Below are positions 10,985 through 25,000 of a stretch of DNA of 64,000 nucleotides, piece after piece. Source of the DNA: Neodiprion pinetum (taxonomy: Eukaryota > Arthropoda > Insecta > Hymenoptera > Diprionidae). The stretch is from positions 18,092,519-18,156,518 of the forward strand of contig NC_060236.1 of assembly GCF_021155775.2 (NCBI RefSeq), written 5' to 3'. The notes below the pieces were generated by a model that worked only from the letters and a program-made list of their open reading frames with translations, was not told the DNA's origin and did not search any database. The translations under genes and the position numbers were made by a program. Position 1 is the first letter of the stretch; every line of letters begins with the position of its first letter.

Positions 10985-11470
10985 GGAGGTAGTAGGGGGT
11001 GGTAAGGGGTGGAGTAGGAGTAGGGTTGGGAGAAAATGTAGAAGTAGGAGAAGGAGTAGGAGTGGGAGTAGGAGTAGAAATAAGAATAGGAGTAGGAGTA
11101 GGAGTAGAAGTAGGATTAGGAGTAGAAGTAAGAGAAGGAGTAGGAGTAGGAGTAGGAATAGGAATAGGAGGAGGAGTAAGAGTAGGAGTAGGAGTAGGAG
11201 TAGGATTAGAAGTTCCTACCCTACCCTACCCTACCCTACCCTTCCCGCCCCTACCCTCCTCCTATATTCCTACTTTTACTCCTACTCCTACTCCTACTCC
11301 TACTCCTGATCCTACTTCTACTTCAATCTTACTGCTACTTCTACTACGAACTTACTCCAACTCCTGATCCTACTCCTATTCCTACTCTTTCTCTTAAACC
11401 TACTCCTGATCCTACTTCTATTCCTACTCCTACTCATGATCCCACTCGTATTCCTACTCCTAATTCTGAA
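10985..11470. repeat. Hexamer microsatellite that switches strand: (AGTAGG)n / CTACC / (CCTACT)n
   Basis: About 10985-11212 is purine-rich and largely AGTAGG hexamers. 11214-11250 is CTACC pentamers. 11268-11465 is CCTACT-type hexamers, the reverse complement of the first block. The region is therefore a palindromic microsatellite with its axis near 11240. It is not a TTAGG telomere array. Confidence 0.85.
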
Positions 11471-11477
11471 TATTATT

Positions 11478-12056
11478 ATTATTGAACATATAGACTGCGT
11501 GTCGAATTGAATCCCATATCGAAACGAACAATTTTTTTATTGACATATTATAGCCGATTATCGTAGATAATGTAGTATGTTTGCTAGAAAATTATAAAAT
11601 TTATAGTATGCATCACGTATTATTCATAAATAAATCATATATATCAATGTCGTACATGGACCGCATATACATTTGTACTTTTTGGTCTCTGCATCATTAT
11701 TACATCGGATCTATTTTTATTCATGATCTATGTATACATTCTTCTCTCGTGTACCTATACTTTAATCAAATCTCTATTTTGCTGTTAATTTTGAATGATA
11801 TTATTCTCATTATTAGGTTCTTGTATCGCCGACCAGTCAGTGAGTACACTCAGGCCAAGTACTGGCTTGGGCTTACCATTGCGAAGACTGTGTTACTCAG
11901 AAGGTGAATGCAGCCAGCATCATGTTGAAATCGGAAACTCTCTGGTGTTCTGCGATAAGTTCTCAGCTCTACCGTTGGAACATCTCACGGAGCAATTTTC
12001 GGTTGTGATATCAAAGCCCATGAAGGCAACTGTCTTTAAATTCTTCATCCGATGAT
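11478..12056 (+). repeat. Third, partial copy of the palindrome-arm repeat
   Basis: This segment matches 30200-30775 in the same orientation, with clear divergence. Shared landmarks are GAATCCCAT..TCGAAA, CATGGACCG, GTACTGGCTTGGG (arm AATACTGGCTTGGG), TGAATGCAGC..CATCATGT, GGAACATCTCA and a terminal CAACTGTCTTTA. It sits directly against the satellite, so arm-derived sequence abuts the array on its left in the opposite orientation to the left arm. Confidence 0.75.
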
Positions 12057-13035
12057 GAGGCTGACCCCTTTGTATTTATGGAGAAAATTTTCGCGATTTT
12101 GAAAAGTGCCGAAATAAATTCTTTCATGCACTATTCCGACGTAATTTTGCGAGAGAAATCGATTGGGCGCAGTCCCCATACGCTGCGATCAACGGATCTG
12201 AAGTTACAGCCAAAAAACGAGATCCTGTGTTATCGACATTTTTTAGCAGGTGCTTTTTCACTCCTTGTTTCTTTCCTGTTGGTCCTACGCTATTTTCGCT
12301 GCGTTTTCTGAGTTTCTAAGGGTCCAATTAGTCTGGTAAGGGTCATTCAAATCGAATCTATGACCAAAAACTTTCGGCTCCAAAATCGAAGAAAAAGTGA
12401 GGCTAACCCCTTTCGTCTTTTCTTTGTCGCTTTTTTTTTGACATTGTCTTCGCCGTCTTTCTCTTTTCTGATTCTCCGTTCTAATTTTTGTATCCCTAGA
12501 AATTGAATAGAAATATAGAACTAGGCTAAGGTTTTGGATGTAAGATTTTGTTTATTTTTAATTTTGCAATAATGTCTTCCAATATTGTTATGGAAATGAT
12601 GAAAAATAAACCATTGAACCATTGAACCCGTGTGGATTTTTGGCGAAAATTTTCGCGATTTTGGAAAGTGCCAGAATAAATTCTTTCATGCACTGATCCG
12701 TCGTAATTTTGCGAGAGAAATCGATTGGGTGCAGTCCCAATACGCTGGGATCAACGCTACTCAAGTTACAGCCAAAGAACGAAATCCTGTGTTTTCGACA
12801 TATTTCAGCAGGTGCTTTCTCGCTCGTTGTTTCTCTCCTGTTGGTCCTACGGTCTTTTCGGTGCGTTTTCTGAGTTCCTCAGGGTCCAGTTAGTCGGGTA
12901 ATAGTCATTCGGATCGAATCTGGAACCAAAAACTTTCAGATCCTGAATCGAAAAAAAAAATAAGGCTGACCCCTTTGCATTTTTTGGGAAAATTTTCACG
13001 ATTTTGAAAAGTGCTAGAATAAATTCTTTCATGCA
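12057..13035 (+). repeat. Left-edge, decayed 342-bp satellite units
   Basis: At least two diverged units of the same satellite, recognised by AAAATTTTCGCGATTTT, TTCTTTCATGCACTATTC and TTTCAGCAGGTGCTTT with many differences (for example GCGAGAGAAATCGATTGGG replacing CCAGAGGAGACGATTAAG). They are interrupted by foreign DNA at about 12415-12629. Decay at the margin is usual where unequal exchange homogenises only the interior. Confidence 0.85.
12415..12629 (+). mobile_element. Probable non-LTR retrotransposon 3' end inserted in the satellite
   Basis: The satellite breaks off after CCCCTTTCG and resumes at GTGTGGATTTTTGGCGAAAA. The roughly 215 inserted bases are not satellite. They end in AAAATAAACCATTGAACCAT followed by TGAACC, a short tandem tail like those ending several LINE families. 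No reverse transcriptase is present; 5' truncation is inferred. The clade cannot be assigned. Confidence 0.45.
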
Positions 13036-16000
13036 CTATTCTGACGTAATTTTGCCAGAGGAGACAATTAGGCGCAGTCCCAATACGCTGCGAGCAACGT
13101 ATGAGAAGTTACAGCCGAAAAACGAGGACGTGTATTTTCGACATTTTTCAGCAGGTGCTTTTTCCTTCGTAAATTCTCTCCTGTTGATCCCACGCTCTTT
13201 TCGCTGCGTTTTCTGAGTTCCTGAGGGTCGAATTAGTCGAAAAAGGGTCATACTGGTTGAACCTGAGACCATAAATTCTTTGGTCGAAAAATGAAAAAAA
13301 AGCAAGGCTAACCCCTTTGCATTTTTTGGGAAAATTTTCGCGATTTTGAAAAGTGCTGGAACGAATTCTTTCATGCACTATTCTGACGTAATTTTGCCAG
13401 AGGAGACGATTAAGCGCCGTCCCAATACGCTGCGAGCAACGTATGAGAAGTTACAGCCGAAAAACGAGGACGTGTATTTTCGACATTTTTCAGCAGGTGC
13501 TTTTTCCTTCGTAAATTCTCTCCTGTTGATCCACGCTCTTTTCGCTGCGTTTTCTGAGTTCCTGAGGGTCGAATTAGTCGAAAAAGGGTCATACTGGTTG
13601 AATCTGAGACCATAAATTCTTTGGTCGAAAAATGAAAAAAAAGCAAGGCTAACCCCTTTGCATTTTGTGCGAAAATTTTCGCGATTTTCAAAAGTGCTGG
13701 AACGAATTCTTTCGTGCACTATTCTGACGTAATTTTGCCAGAGGAGACGATTAAGCGCCGTCCCAATACGCTGCGAGCAACGTATGAGAAGTTACAGCCG
13801 AAAAACGAGGACGTGTATTTTCGACATTTTTCAGCAGGTGCTTTTTCCTTCGTAAATTCTCTCCTGTTGATCCCACGCTCTTTTCGCTGCGTTTTCTGAG
13901 TTCCTGAGGGTCGAATTAGTCGAAAAAGGGTCATACTGGTTGAATCTGAGACCATAAATACTTTAATCGGAAAATGAAAAAAAAGCAAGGCTAACCCCTT
14001 TGCATTTTTTGCGAAAATTTTCGCGATTTTCAAAAGTGCTGGAATGAATTCTTTCGTGCACTATTCTGACGTAATTTTGCCAGAGGAGACGATTAAGCGC
14101 CGTCCCAATACGCTGCGAGCAACGTATGAGAAGTTACAGCCGAAAAACGATGACGTGTATTTTCGACATTTTTCAGCAGGTGCTTTTTCCTTCGTGAATT
14201 CTCTCCTGTTGATCCCACGCTCTTTACGCTGCGTTTTCTGAGTTCCTGAGGGTCGAATCAGTCGAAAAAGGGTCATACTGGTTGAATCTGAGACCATAAA
14301 TTCTTTGGTCGAAAAATGAAAAAAAAGCAAGGCTAACCCCTTTGCATTTTTTGCGAAAATTTTCGCGATTTTCAAAAGTGCTGGAATAAATTCTTTCGTG
14401 CACTATTCTGACGTAATTTTGTCAGAGGAGACGATTAAGCGCCGTCCCAATACGCTGCGAGCAACGTATGAGAAGTTACAGCCGAAAAACGAGGACGTGT
14501 ATTTTCGACATTTCTCAGCAGGTGCTTTTTCCTTCGTAAATTCTCTCCTGTTGATCCCACGCTCTTTACGCTGCGTTTTCTGAGTTCCTGAGGGTCGAAT
14601 CAGTCGAAAAAGGGTCATACTGGTTGAATCTGAGACCATAAATTCTTTGGTCGAAAAATGAAAAAAAAACATGGCTAACCCCTTTGCATTTTTTGGGAAA
14701 ATTTTCGCGATTTTGAAAAGTGCTGGAATGAATTCTTTCCTGCACTATTCTGACGTAATTTTGCCAGAGGAGACGATTAAGCGCCGTCCCAATACGCTGC
14801 GAGCAACGTATGAGAAGTTACAGCCGAAAAACGAGGACGTGTATTTTCGACATTTTTCAGCAGGTGCTTTTTCCTTCGTAAATTCTCTCCTGTTGATCCC
14901 ACGCTCTTTTCGCTGCGTTTTCTGAGTTCCTGAGGGTCGAATTAGTCGAAAAAGGATCATACTGGTTGAATCTGAGACCATAAATTCTTTGGTCGAAAAA
15001 TGAAAAAAAAGCAAGGCTAACCCCTTTGCATTTTTTGCGAAAATTTTCGCGATTTTCAAAAGTGCTGGAATGAATTCTTTCCTGCACTATTCTGACGTAA
15101 TTTTGCCAGAGGAGACGATTAAGCGCCGTCCCAATACGCTGCGAGCAACGTATGAGAAGTTACAGCCGAAAAACGAGGACGTGTATTTTCGACATTTTTC
15201 AGCAGGTGCTTTTTCCTTCGTAAATTCTCTCCTGTTGATCCCACGCTCTTTACGCTGCGTTTTCTGAGTTCCTGAGGGTCGAATCAGTCGAAAAAGGGTC
15301 ATACTGGTTGAATCTGAGACCATAAATTCTTTGGTCGAAAAATGAAAAAAAAGCAAGGCTAACCCCTTTGCATTTTTTGCGAAAATTTTCGCGATTTTCA
15401 AAAGTGCTGAAACGAATTCTTCCGTGCACTATTCTGACGTAATTTTGCCAGAGGAGACGATTAAGCGCCGTCCCAATACGCTGCGAGCAACGTATGAGAA
15501 GTTACAGCCGAAAAACGAGGACGTGTATTTTCGACATTTTTCAGCAGGTGCTTTTTCCTTCGTAAATTCTCTCCTGTTGATCCCACGCTCTTTTCGCTGC
15601 GTTTTCTGAGTTCCTGAGGGTCGAATTAGTCGAAAAAGGGTCATACTGGTTGAATCTGAGACCATAAATACTTTAATCGGAAAATGAAAAAAAAGCAAGG
15701 CTAACCCCTTTGCATTTTTTGCGAAAATTTTCGCGATTTCCAAAAGTGCTGGAATGAATTCTTTCGTGCACTATTCTGACGTAATTTTGCCAGAGGAGAC
15801 GATTAAGCGCCGTCCCAATACGCTGCGAGCAACGTATGAGAAGTTACAGCCGAAAAACGAGGACGTGTATTTTCGACATTTTTCAGCAGGTGCTTTTTCC
15901 TTCGTAAATTCTCTCCTGTTGATCCCACGCTCTTTTCGCTGCGTTTTCTGAGTTCCTGAGGGTCGAATTAGTCGAAAAAGGGTCATACTGGTTGAATCTG

Positions 16001-19000
16001 AGACCATAAATACTTTAATCGGAAAATGAAAAAAAAGCAAGGCTAACCCCTTTGCATTTTTTGCGAAAATTTTCGCGATTTCCAAAAGTGCTGGAATGAA
16101 TTCTTTCGTGCACTATTCTGACGTAATTTTGCCAGAGGAGACGATTAAGCGCCGTCCCAATACGCTGCGAGCAACGTATGAGAAGTTACAGCCGAAAAAC
16201 GAGGACGTGTATTTTCGACATTTTTCAGCAGGTGCTTTTTCCTTCGTAAATTCTCTCCTGTTGATCCCACGCTCTTTACGCTGCGTTTTCTGAGTTCCTG
16301 AGGGTCGAATCAGTCGAAAAAGGGTCATACTGGTTGAATCTGAGACCATAAATTCTTTGGTCGAAAAATGAAAAAAAAACATGGCTAACCCCTTTGCATT
16401 TTTTGGGAAAATTTTCGCGATTTTGAAAAGTGCTGGAATGAATTCTTTCCTGCACTATTCTGACGTAATTTTGCCAGAGGAGACGATTAAGCGCCGTCCC
16501 AATACGCTGCGAGCAACGTATGAGAAGTTACAGCCGAAAAACGAGGACGTGTATTTTCGACATTTTTCAGCAGGTGCTTTTTCCTTCGTAAATTCTCTCC
16601 TGTTGATCCCACGCTCTTTTCGCTGCGTTTTCTGAGTTCCTGAGGGTCGAATTAGTCGAAAAAGGATCATACTGGTTGAATCTGAGACCATAAATTCTTT
16701 GGTCGAAAAATGAAAAAAAAGCAAGGCTAACCCCTTTGCATTTTTTGCGAAAATTTTCGCGATTTTCAAAAGTGCTGGAATGAATTCTTTCCTGCACTAT
16801 TCTGACGTAATTTTGCCAGAGGAGACGATTAAGCGCCGTCCCAATACGCTGCGAGCAACGTATGAGAAGTTACAGCCGAAAAACGAGGACGTGTATTTTC
16901 GACATTTTTCAGCAGGTGCTTTTTCCTTCGTAAATTCTCTCCTGTTGATCCCACGCTCTTTTCGCTGCGTTTTCTGAGTTCCTGAGGGTCGAATTAGTCG
17001 AAAAAGGGTCATACTGGTTGAATCTGAGACCATAAATACTTTAATCGGAAAATGAAAAAAAGCAAGGCTAACCCCTTTGCATTTTTTGCGAAAATTTTCG
17101 CGATTTTCAAAAGTGCTGGAATGAATTCTTTCCTGCACTATTCTGACGTAATTTTGCCAGAGGAGACGATTAAGCGCCGTCCCAATACGCTGCGAGCAAC
17201 GTATGAGAAGTTACAGCTGAAAAACGAGGACGTGTATTTTCGACATTTTTCAGCAGGTGCTTTTTCCTTCGTAAATTCTCTCCTGTTGATCCCACGCTCT
17301 TTACGCTGCGTTTTCTGAGTTCCTGAGGGTCGAATCAGTCGAAAAAGGGTCATACTGGTTGAATCTGAGACCATAAATTCTTTGGTCGAAAAATGAAAAA
17401 AAAGCAAGGCTAACCCCTTTGCATTTTTTGCGAAAATTTTCGCGATTTTCAAAAGTGCTGAAATGAATTCTTCCGTGCACTATTCTGACGTAATTTTGCC
17501 AGAGGAGACGATTAAGCGCCGTCCCAATACGCTGCGAGCAACGTATGAGAAGTTACAGCCGAAAAACGAGGACGTGTATTTTCGACATTTTTCAGCAGGT
17601 GCTTCTTCCTTCGTAAATTCTCTCCTGTTGATCCCACGCTCTTTTCGCTGCGTTTTCTGAGTTCCTGAGGGTCGAATTAGTCGAAAAAGGGTCATACTGG
17701 TTGAATCTGAGACCATAAATTCTTTGGTCGAAAAATGAAAAAAAAGCAAGGCTAACCCCATTGCATTTTTTGGGAAAATTTTCGCGATTTTGAAAAGTGC
17801 TGGAATAAATTCTTTCCTGCACTATTCTGACGTAATTTTGCCAGAGGAGACGATTAAGCGCCGTCCCAATACGCTGCGAGCAACGTATGAGAAGTTACAG
17901 CCGAAAAACGAGGACGTGTATTTTCGACATTTTTCAGCAGGTGCTTTTTCCTTCGTAAATTCTCTCCTGTTGATCCCACGCTCTTTTCGCTGCGTTTTCT
18001 GAGTTCCTGAGGGTCGAATTAGTCGAAAAAGGGTCATACTGGTTGAATCTGAGACCATAAATACTTTAATCGAAAAATGAAAAAAAAGCAAGGCTAACCC
18101 CTTTGCATTTTTTGCGAAAATTTTCGCGATTTTGAAAAGTGCTGGAAGGAATTCTTTCGTGCACTATTCCGACGTAATTTTGCCAGAGGAGACGATTAAG
18201 CGCCGTCCCAATACGCTGCGAGCAACGTATGAGAAGTTACAGCCGAAAAACGAGGACGTGTATTTTCGACATTTTTCAGCAGGTGCTTTTTCCTTCGTAA
18301 ATTCTCTCCTGTTGATCCCACGCTCTTTACGCTGCGTTTTCTGAGTTCCTGAGGGTCGAATCAGTCGAAAAAGGGTCATACTGGTTGAATCTGAGACCAT
18401 AAATTCTTTGGTCGAAAAATGAAAAAAAAGCAAGGCTAACCCCTTTGCATTTTTTGCGAAAATTTTCGCGATTTTCAAAAGTGCTGAAATGAATTCTTCC
18501 GTGCACTATTCTGACGTAATTTTGCCAGAGGAGACGATTAAGCGCCGTCCCAATACGCTGCGAGCAACGTATGAGAAGTTACAGCCGAAAAACGAGGACG
18601 TGTATTTTCGACATTTTTCAGCAGGTGCTTTTTCCTTCGTAAATTCTCTCCTGTTGATCCCACGCTCTTTTCGCTGCGTTTTCTGAGTTCCTGAGGGTCG
18701 AATTAGTCGAAAAAGGGTCATACTGGTTGAATCTGAGACCATAAATTCTTTGGTCGAAAAATGAAAAAAAAGCAAGGCTAACCCCTTTGCATTTTTTGGG
18801 AAAATTTTCGCGATTTCGAAAAGTGCTGGAATGAATTCTTTCCTGCACTATTCTGACGTAATTTTGCCAGAGGAGACGATTAAGCGCCGTCCCAATACGC
18901 TGCGAGCAACGTATGAGAAGTTACAGCCGAAAAACGAGGACGTGTATTTTCGACATTTTTCAGCAGGTGCTTTTTCCTTCGTAAATTCTCTTCTGTTGAT

Positions 19001-22000
19001 CCCACGCTCTTTTCGCTGCGTTTTCTGAGTTCCTGAGGGTCGAATTAGTCGAAAAAGGGTCATACTGGTTGAATCTGAGACCATAAATACTTTAATCGAA
19101 AAATGAAAAAAAAGCAAGGCTAACCCCTTTGCATTTTTTGCGAAAATTTTCGCGATTTTCAAAAGTGCTGGAATGAATTCTTTCGTGCACTATTCTGACG
19201 TAATTTTGCCAGAGGAGACGATTAAGCGCCGTCCCAATACGCTGCGAGCAACGTATGAGAAGTTACAGCCGAAAAACGAGGACGTGTATTTTCGACATTT
19301 CTCAGCAGGTGCTTTTTCCTTCGTAAATTCTCTCCTGTTGATCCCACGCTCTTCACGCTGCGTTTTCTGAGTTCCTGAGGGTCGAATCAGTCGAAAAAGG
19401 GTCATACTGGTTGAATCTGAGACCATAAATTCTTTGGTCGAAAAATGAATAAAAAGCAAGGCTAACCCCTTTGCATTTTTTGGGAAAATTTTCGCGATTT
19501 TGAAAAGTGCTGGAATGAATTCTTTCCTGCACTATTCTGACGTAATTTTGCCAGAGGAGACGATTAAGCGCCGTCCCAATACGCTGCGAGCAACGTATGA
19601 GAAGTTACAGCCGAAAAACAAGGACGTGTATTTTCGACATTTTTCAGCAGGTGCTTTTTCCTTCGTAAATTCTCTCCTGTTGATCCCCCGCTCTTGTCGC
19701 TGCGTTTTCTGAGTTCCTGAGGGTCGAATTAGTCGAAAAAGGGTCATACTGGTTGAATCTGAGACCATAAATTCTTTGGTCGAAAAATGAAAAAAAAGCA
19801 AGGCTAACCCCATTGCATTTTTTGGGAAAATTTTCGCGATTTTGAAAAGTGCTGGAATAAATTCTTTCCTGCACTATTCTGACGTAATTTTGCCAGAGGA
19901 GACGATTAAGCGCCGTCCCAATACGCTGCGAGCAACGTATGAGAAGTTACAGCCGAAAAACGAGGACGTGTATTTTCGACATTTTTCAGCAGGTGCTTTT
20001 TCCTTCGTAAATTCTCTCCTGTTGATCCCACGCTCTTTTCGCTGCGTTTTCTGAGTTCCTGAGGGTCGAATTAGTCGAAAAAGGGTCATACTGGTTGAAT
20101 CTGAGACCATAAATACTTTAATCGAAAAATGAAAAAAAAGCAAGGCTAACCCCTTTGCATTTTTTGCGAAAATTTTCGCGATTTTGAAAAGTGCTGGAAG
20201 GAATTCTTTCGTGCACTATTCTGACGTAATTTTGCCAGAGGAGACGATTAAGCGCCGTCCCAATACGCTGCGAGCAACGTATGAGAAGTTACAGCCGAAA
20301 AACGAGGACGTGTATTTTCGACATTTTTCAGCAGGTGCTTTTTCCTTCGTAAATTCTCTCCTGTTGATCCCACGCTCTTTACGCTGCGTTTTCTGAGTTC
20401 CTGAGGGTCGAATCAGTCGAAAAAGGGTCATACTGGTTGAATCTGAGACCATAAATTCTTTGGTCGAAAAATGAAAAAAAAGCAAGGCTAACCCCTTTGC
20501 ATTTTTTGCGAAAATTTTCGCGATTTTCAAAAGTGCTGGAATGAATTCTTTCGTGCACTATTCTGACGTAATTTTGCCAGAGGAGACGATTAAGCGCCGT
20601 CCCAATACGCTGCGAGCAACGTATGAGAAGTTACAGCCGAAAAACGAGGACGTGTATTTTCGACATTTTTCAGCAGGTGCTTTTTCCTTCGTAAATTCTC
20701 TCCTGTTGATCCCACGCTCTTTTCGCTGCGTTTTCTGAGTTCCTGAGGGTCGAATGAGTCGAAAAAGGGTCATACTGGTTGAATCTGAGACCATAAATAC
20801 TTTAATCGAAAAATGAAAAAAAAGCAAGGCTAACCCCTTTGCATTTTTTGCGAAAATTTTCGCGATTTTCAAAAGTGCTGGAATGAATTCTTTCGTGCAC
20901 TATTCTGACGTAATTTTGCCAGAGGAGACGATTAAGCGCCGTCCCAATACGCTGCGAGCAACGTATGAGAAGCTACAGCCGAAAAACGAGGACGTGTATT
21001 TTCGACATTTCTCAGCAGGTGCTTTTTCCTTCGTAAATTCTCTCCTGTTGATCCCACGCTCTTTACGCTGCGTTTTCTGAGTTCCTGAGGGTCGAATCAG
21101 TCGAAAAAGGGTCATACTGGTTGAATCTGAGACCATAAATTCTTTGGTCGAAAAATGAAAAAAAAGCAAGGCTAACCCCTTTGCATTTTATGGGAAAATT
21201 TTCGCGATTTTGAAAAGTGCTGGAATGAATTCTTTCCTGCACTATTCTGACGTAATTTTGCCAGAGGAGACGATTAAGCGCCGTCCCAATACGCTGCGAG
21301 CAACGTATGAGAAGTTACAGCCGAAAAACGAGGACGTGTATTTTCGACATTTTTCAGCAGGTGCTTTTTCCTTCGTAAATTCTCTCCTGTTGATCCCCCG
21401 CTCTTGTCGCTGCGTTTTCTGAGTTCCTGAGGGTCGAATTAGTCGAAAAAGGGTCATACTGGTTGAATCTGAGACCATAAATTCTTTGGTCGAAAAATGA
21501 AAAAAAAGCAAGGCTAACCCCATTGCATTTTTTGGGAAAATTTTCGCGATTTTGAAAAGTGCTGGAATGAATTCTTTCATGCACTATTCTGACGTAATTT
21601 TGCCAGAGGAGACGATTAAGCGCCGTCCCAATACTCTGCGAGCAACGTATGAGAAGTTACAGCCGAAAAACGAGGACGTGTATTTTCGACATTTTTCAGC
21701 AGGTGCTTTTTCCTTCGTAAATTCTCTCCTGTTGATCCCACGCTCTTTTCGCTGCGTTTTCTGAGTTCCTGAGGGTCGAATTAGTCGAAAAAGGGTCATA
21801 CTGGTTGAATCTGAGACCATAAATACTTTAATCGAAAAATGAAAAAAAAGCAAGGCTAACCCCTTTGCATTTTTTGCGAAAATTTTCGCGATTTTGAAAA
21901 GTGCTGGAATGAATTCTTTCGTGCACTATTCTGACGTAATTTTGCCAGAGGAGACGATTAAGCGCCGTCCCAATACGCTGCGAGCAACGTATGAGAAGTT

Positions 22001-25000
22001 ACAGCCGAAAAACGAGGACGTGTATTTTCGACATTTTTCAGCAGGTGCTTTTTCCTTCGTAAATTCTCTCCTGTTGATCCCACGCTCTTTACGCTGCGTT
22101 TTCTGAGTTCCTGAGGGTCGAATCAGTCGAAAAAGGGTCATACTGGTTGAATCTGAGACCATAAATTCTTTGGTCGAAAAATGAAAAAAAAGCAAGGCTA
22201 ACCCCTTTGCATTTTTTGGGAAAATTTTCGCGATTTTGAAAAGTGCTGGAATGAATTCTTTCATGCACTATTCTGACGTAATTTTGCCAGAGGAGACGAT
22301 TAAGCGCCGTCCCAATACGCTGCGAGCAACGTATGAGAAGTTACAGCCGAAAAACGAGGACGTGTATTTTCGACATTTTTCAGCAGGTGCTTTTTCCTTC
22401 GTAAATTCTCTCCTGTTGATCCCACGCTCTTTTCGCTGCGTTTTCTGAGTTCCTGAGGGTCGAATTAGTCGAAAAAGGATCATACTGGTTGAATCTGAGA
22501 CCATAAATTCTTTGGTCGAAAAATGAAAAAAAAGCAAGGCTAACCCCTTTGCATTTTTTGCGAAAATTTTCGCGATTTTCAAAAGTGCTGGAATGAATTC
22601 TTTCGTGCACTATTCTGACGTAATTTTGCCAGAGGAGACGATTAAGCGCCGTCCCAATACGCTGCGAGCAACGTATGAGAAGTTACAGCCGAAAAACGAG
22701 GACGTGTATTTTCGACATTTTTCAGCAGGTGCTTTTTCCTTCGTAAATTCTCTCCTGTTGATCCCACGCTCTTTTCGCTGCGTTTTCTGAGTTCCTGAGG
22801 GTCGAATTAGTCGAAAAAGGGTCATACTGGTTGAATCTGAGACCATAAATACTTCAATCGAAAAATGAAAAAAAAGCAAGGCTAACCCCTTTGCATTTTT
22901 TGCGAAAATTTTCGCGATTTTCAAAAGTGCTGAAATGAATTCTTCCGTGCACTATTCTGACGTAATTTTGCCAGAGGAGACGATTAAGCGCCGTCCCAAT
23001 ACGCTGCGAGCAACGTATGAGAAGTTACAGCCGAAAAACGAGGACGTGTATTTTCGACATTTTTCAGCAGGTGCTTTTTCCTTCGTAAATTCTCTCCTGT
23101 TGATCCCACGCTCTTTTCGCTGCGTTTTCTGAGTTCCTGAGGGTCGAATGAGTCGAAAAAGGGTCATACTGGTTGAATCTGAGACCATAAATACTTTAAT
23201 CGAAAGATGAAAAAAAAGCAAGGCTAACCCCTTTGCATTTTTTGCGAAAATTTTCGCGATTTTCAAAAGTGCTGGAATGAATTCTTTCGTGCACTATTCT
23301 GACGTAATTTTGCCAGAGGAGACGATTAAGCGCCGTCCCAATACGCTGCGAGCAACGTATGAGGAGTTACAGCCGAAAAACGAGGACGTGTATTTTCGAC
23401 ATTTTTCAGCAGGTGCTTTTTCCTTCGTAAATTCTCTCCTGTTGATCCCACGCTCTTTTCGCTGCGTTTTCTGAGTTCCTGAGGGTCGAATGAGTCGAAA
23501 AAGGGTCATACTGGTTGAATCTGAGACCATAAATACTTTAATCGAAAAATGAAAAAAAAGCAAGGCTAACCCCTTTGCATTTTTTGCGAAAATTTTCGCG
23601 ATTTTCAAAAGTGCTGGAATGAATTCTTTCGTGCACTATTCTGACGTAATTTTGCCAGAGGAGACGATTAAGCGCCGTCCCAATACGCTGCGAGCAACGT
23701 ATGAGAAGTTACAGCCGAAAAACGAGGACGTGTATTTTCGACATTTTTCAGCAGGTGCTTTTTCCTTCGTAAATTCTCTCCTGTTGATCCCACGCTCTTT
23801 TCGCTGCGTTTTCTGAGTTCCTGAGGGTCGAATTAGTCGAAAAAGGGTCATACTGGTTGAATCTGAGACCATAAATACTTCAATCGAAAAATGAAAAAAA
23901 AGCAAGGCTAACCCCTTTGCATTTTTTGCGAAAATTTTCGCGATTTTCAAAAGTGCTGAAATGAATTCTTCCGTGCACTATTCTGACGTAATTTTGCCAG
24001 AGGAGACGATTAAGCGCCGTCCCAATACGCTGCGAGCAACGTATGAGAAGTTACAGCCGAAAAACGAGGACGTGTATTTTCGACATTTTTCAGCAGGTGC
24101 TTTTTCCTTCGTAAATTCTCTCCTGTTGATCCCACGCTCTTTTCGCTGCGTTTTCTGAGTTCCTGAGGGTCGAATGAGTCGAAAAAGGGTCATACTGGTT
24201 GAATCTGAGACCATAAATACTTTAATCGAAAAATGAAAAAAAAGCAAGGCTAACCCCTTTGCATTTTTTGCGAAAATTTTCGCGATTTTCAAAAGTGCTG
24301 GAATGAATTCTTTCGTGCACTATTCTGACGTAATTTTGCCAGAGGAGACGATTAAGCGCCGTCCCAATACGCTGCGAGCAACGTATGAGGAGTTACAGCC
24401 GAAAAACGAGGACGTGTATTTTCGACATTTTTCAGCAGGTGCTTTTTCCTTCGTAAATTCTCTCCTGTTGATCCCACGCTCTTTTCGCTGCGTTTTCTGA
24501 GTTCCTGAGGGTCGAATGAGTCGAAAAAGGGTCATACTGGTTGAATCTGAGACCATAAATACTTTAATCGAAAAATGAAAAAAAAGCAAGGCTAACCCCT
24601 TTGCATTTTTTGCGAAAATTTTCGCGATTTTCAAAAGTGCTGGAATGAATTCTTTCGTGCACTATTCTGACGTAATTTTGCCAGAGGAGACGATTAAGCG
24701 CCGTCCCAATACGCTGCGAGCAACGTATGAGAAGTTACAGCCGAAAAACGAGGACGTGTATTTTCGACATTTTTCAGCAGGTGCTTTTTCCTTCGTAAAT
24801 TCTCTCCTGTTGATCCCACGCTCTTTACGCTGCGTTTTCTGAGTTCCTGAGGGTCGAATCAGTCGAAAAAGGGTCATACTGGTTGAATCTGAGACCATAA
24901 ATTCTTTGGTCGAAAAATGAAAAAAAAGCAAGGCTAACCCCTTTGCATTTTTTGGGAAAATTTTCGCGATTTTGAAAAGTGCTGGAATGAATTCTTTCAT

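Noticed and set aside
11214..11250. Telomere-like CTACC repeats
   Set aside because: Insect telomeres are typically TTAGG; these are variants within a mixed microsatellite far from a chromosome end.
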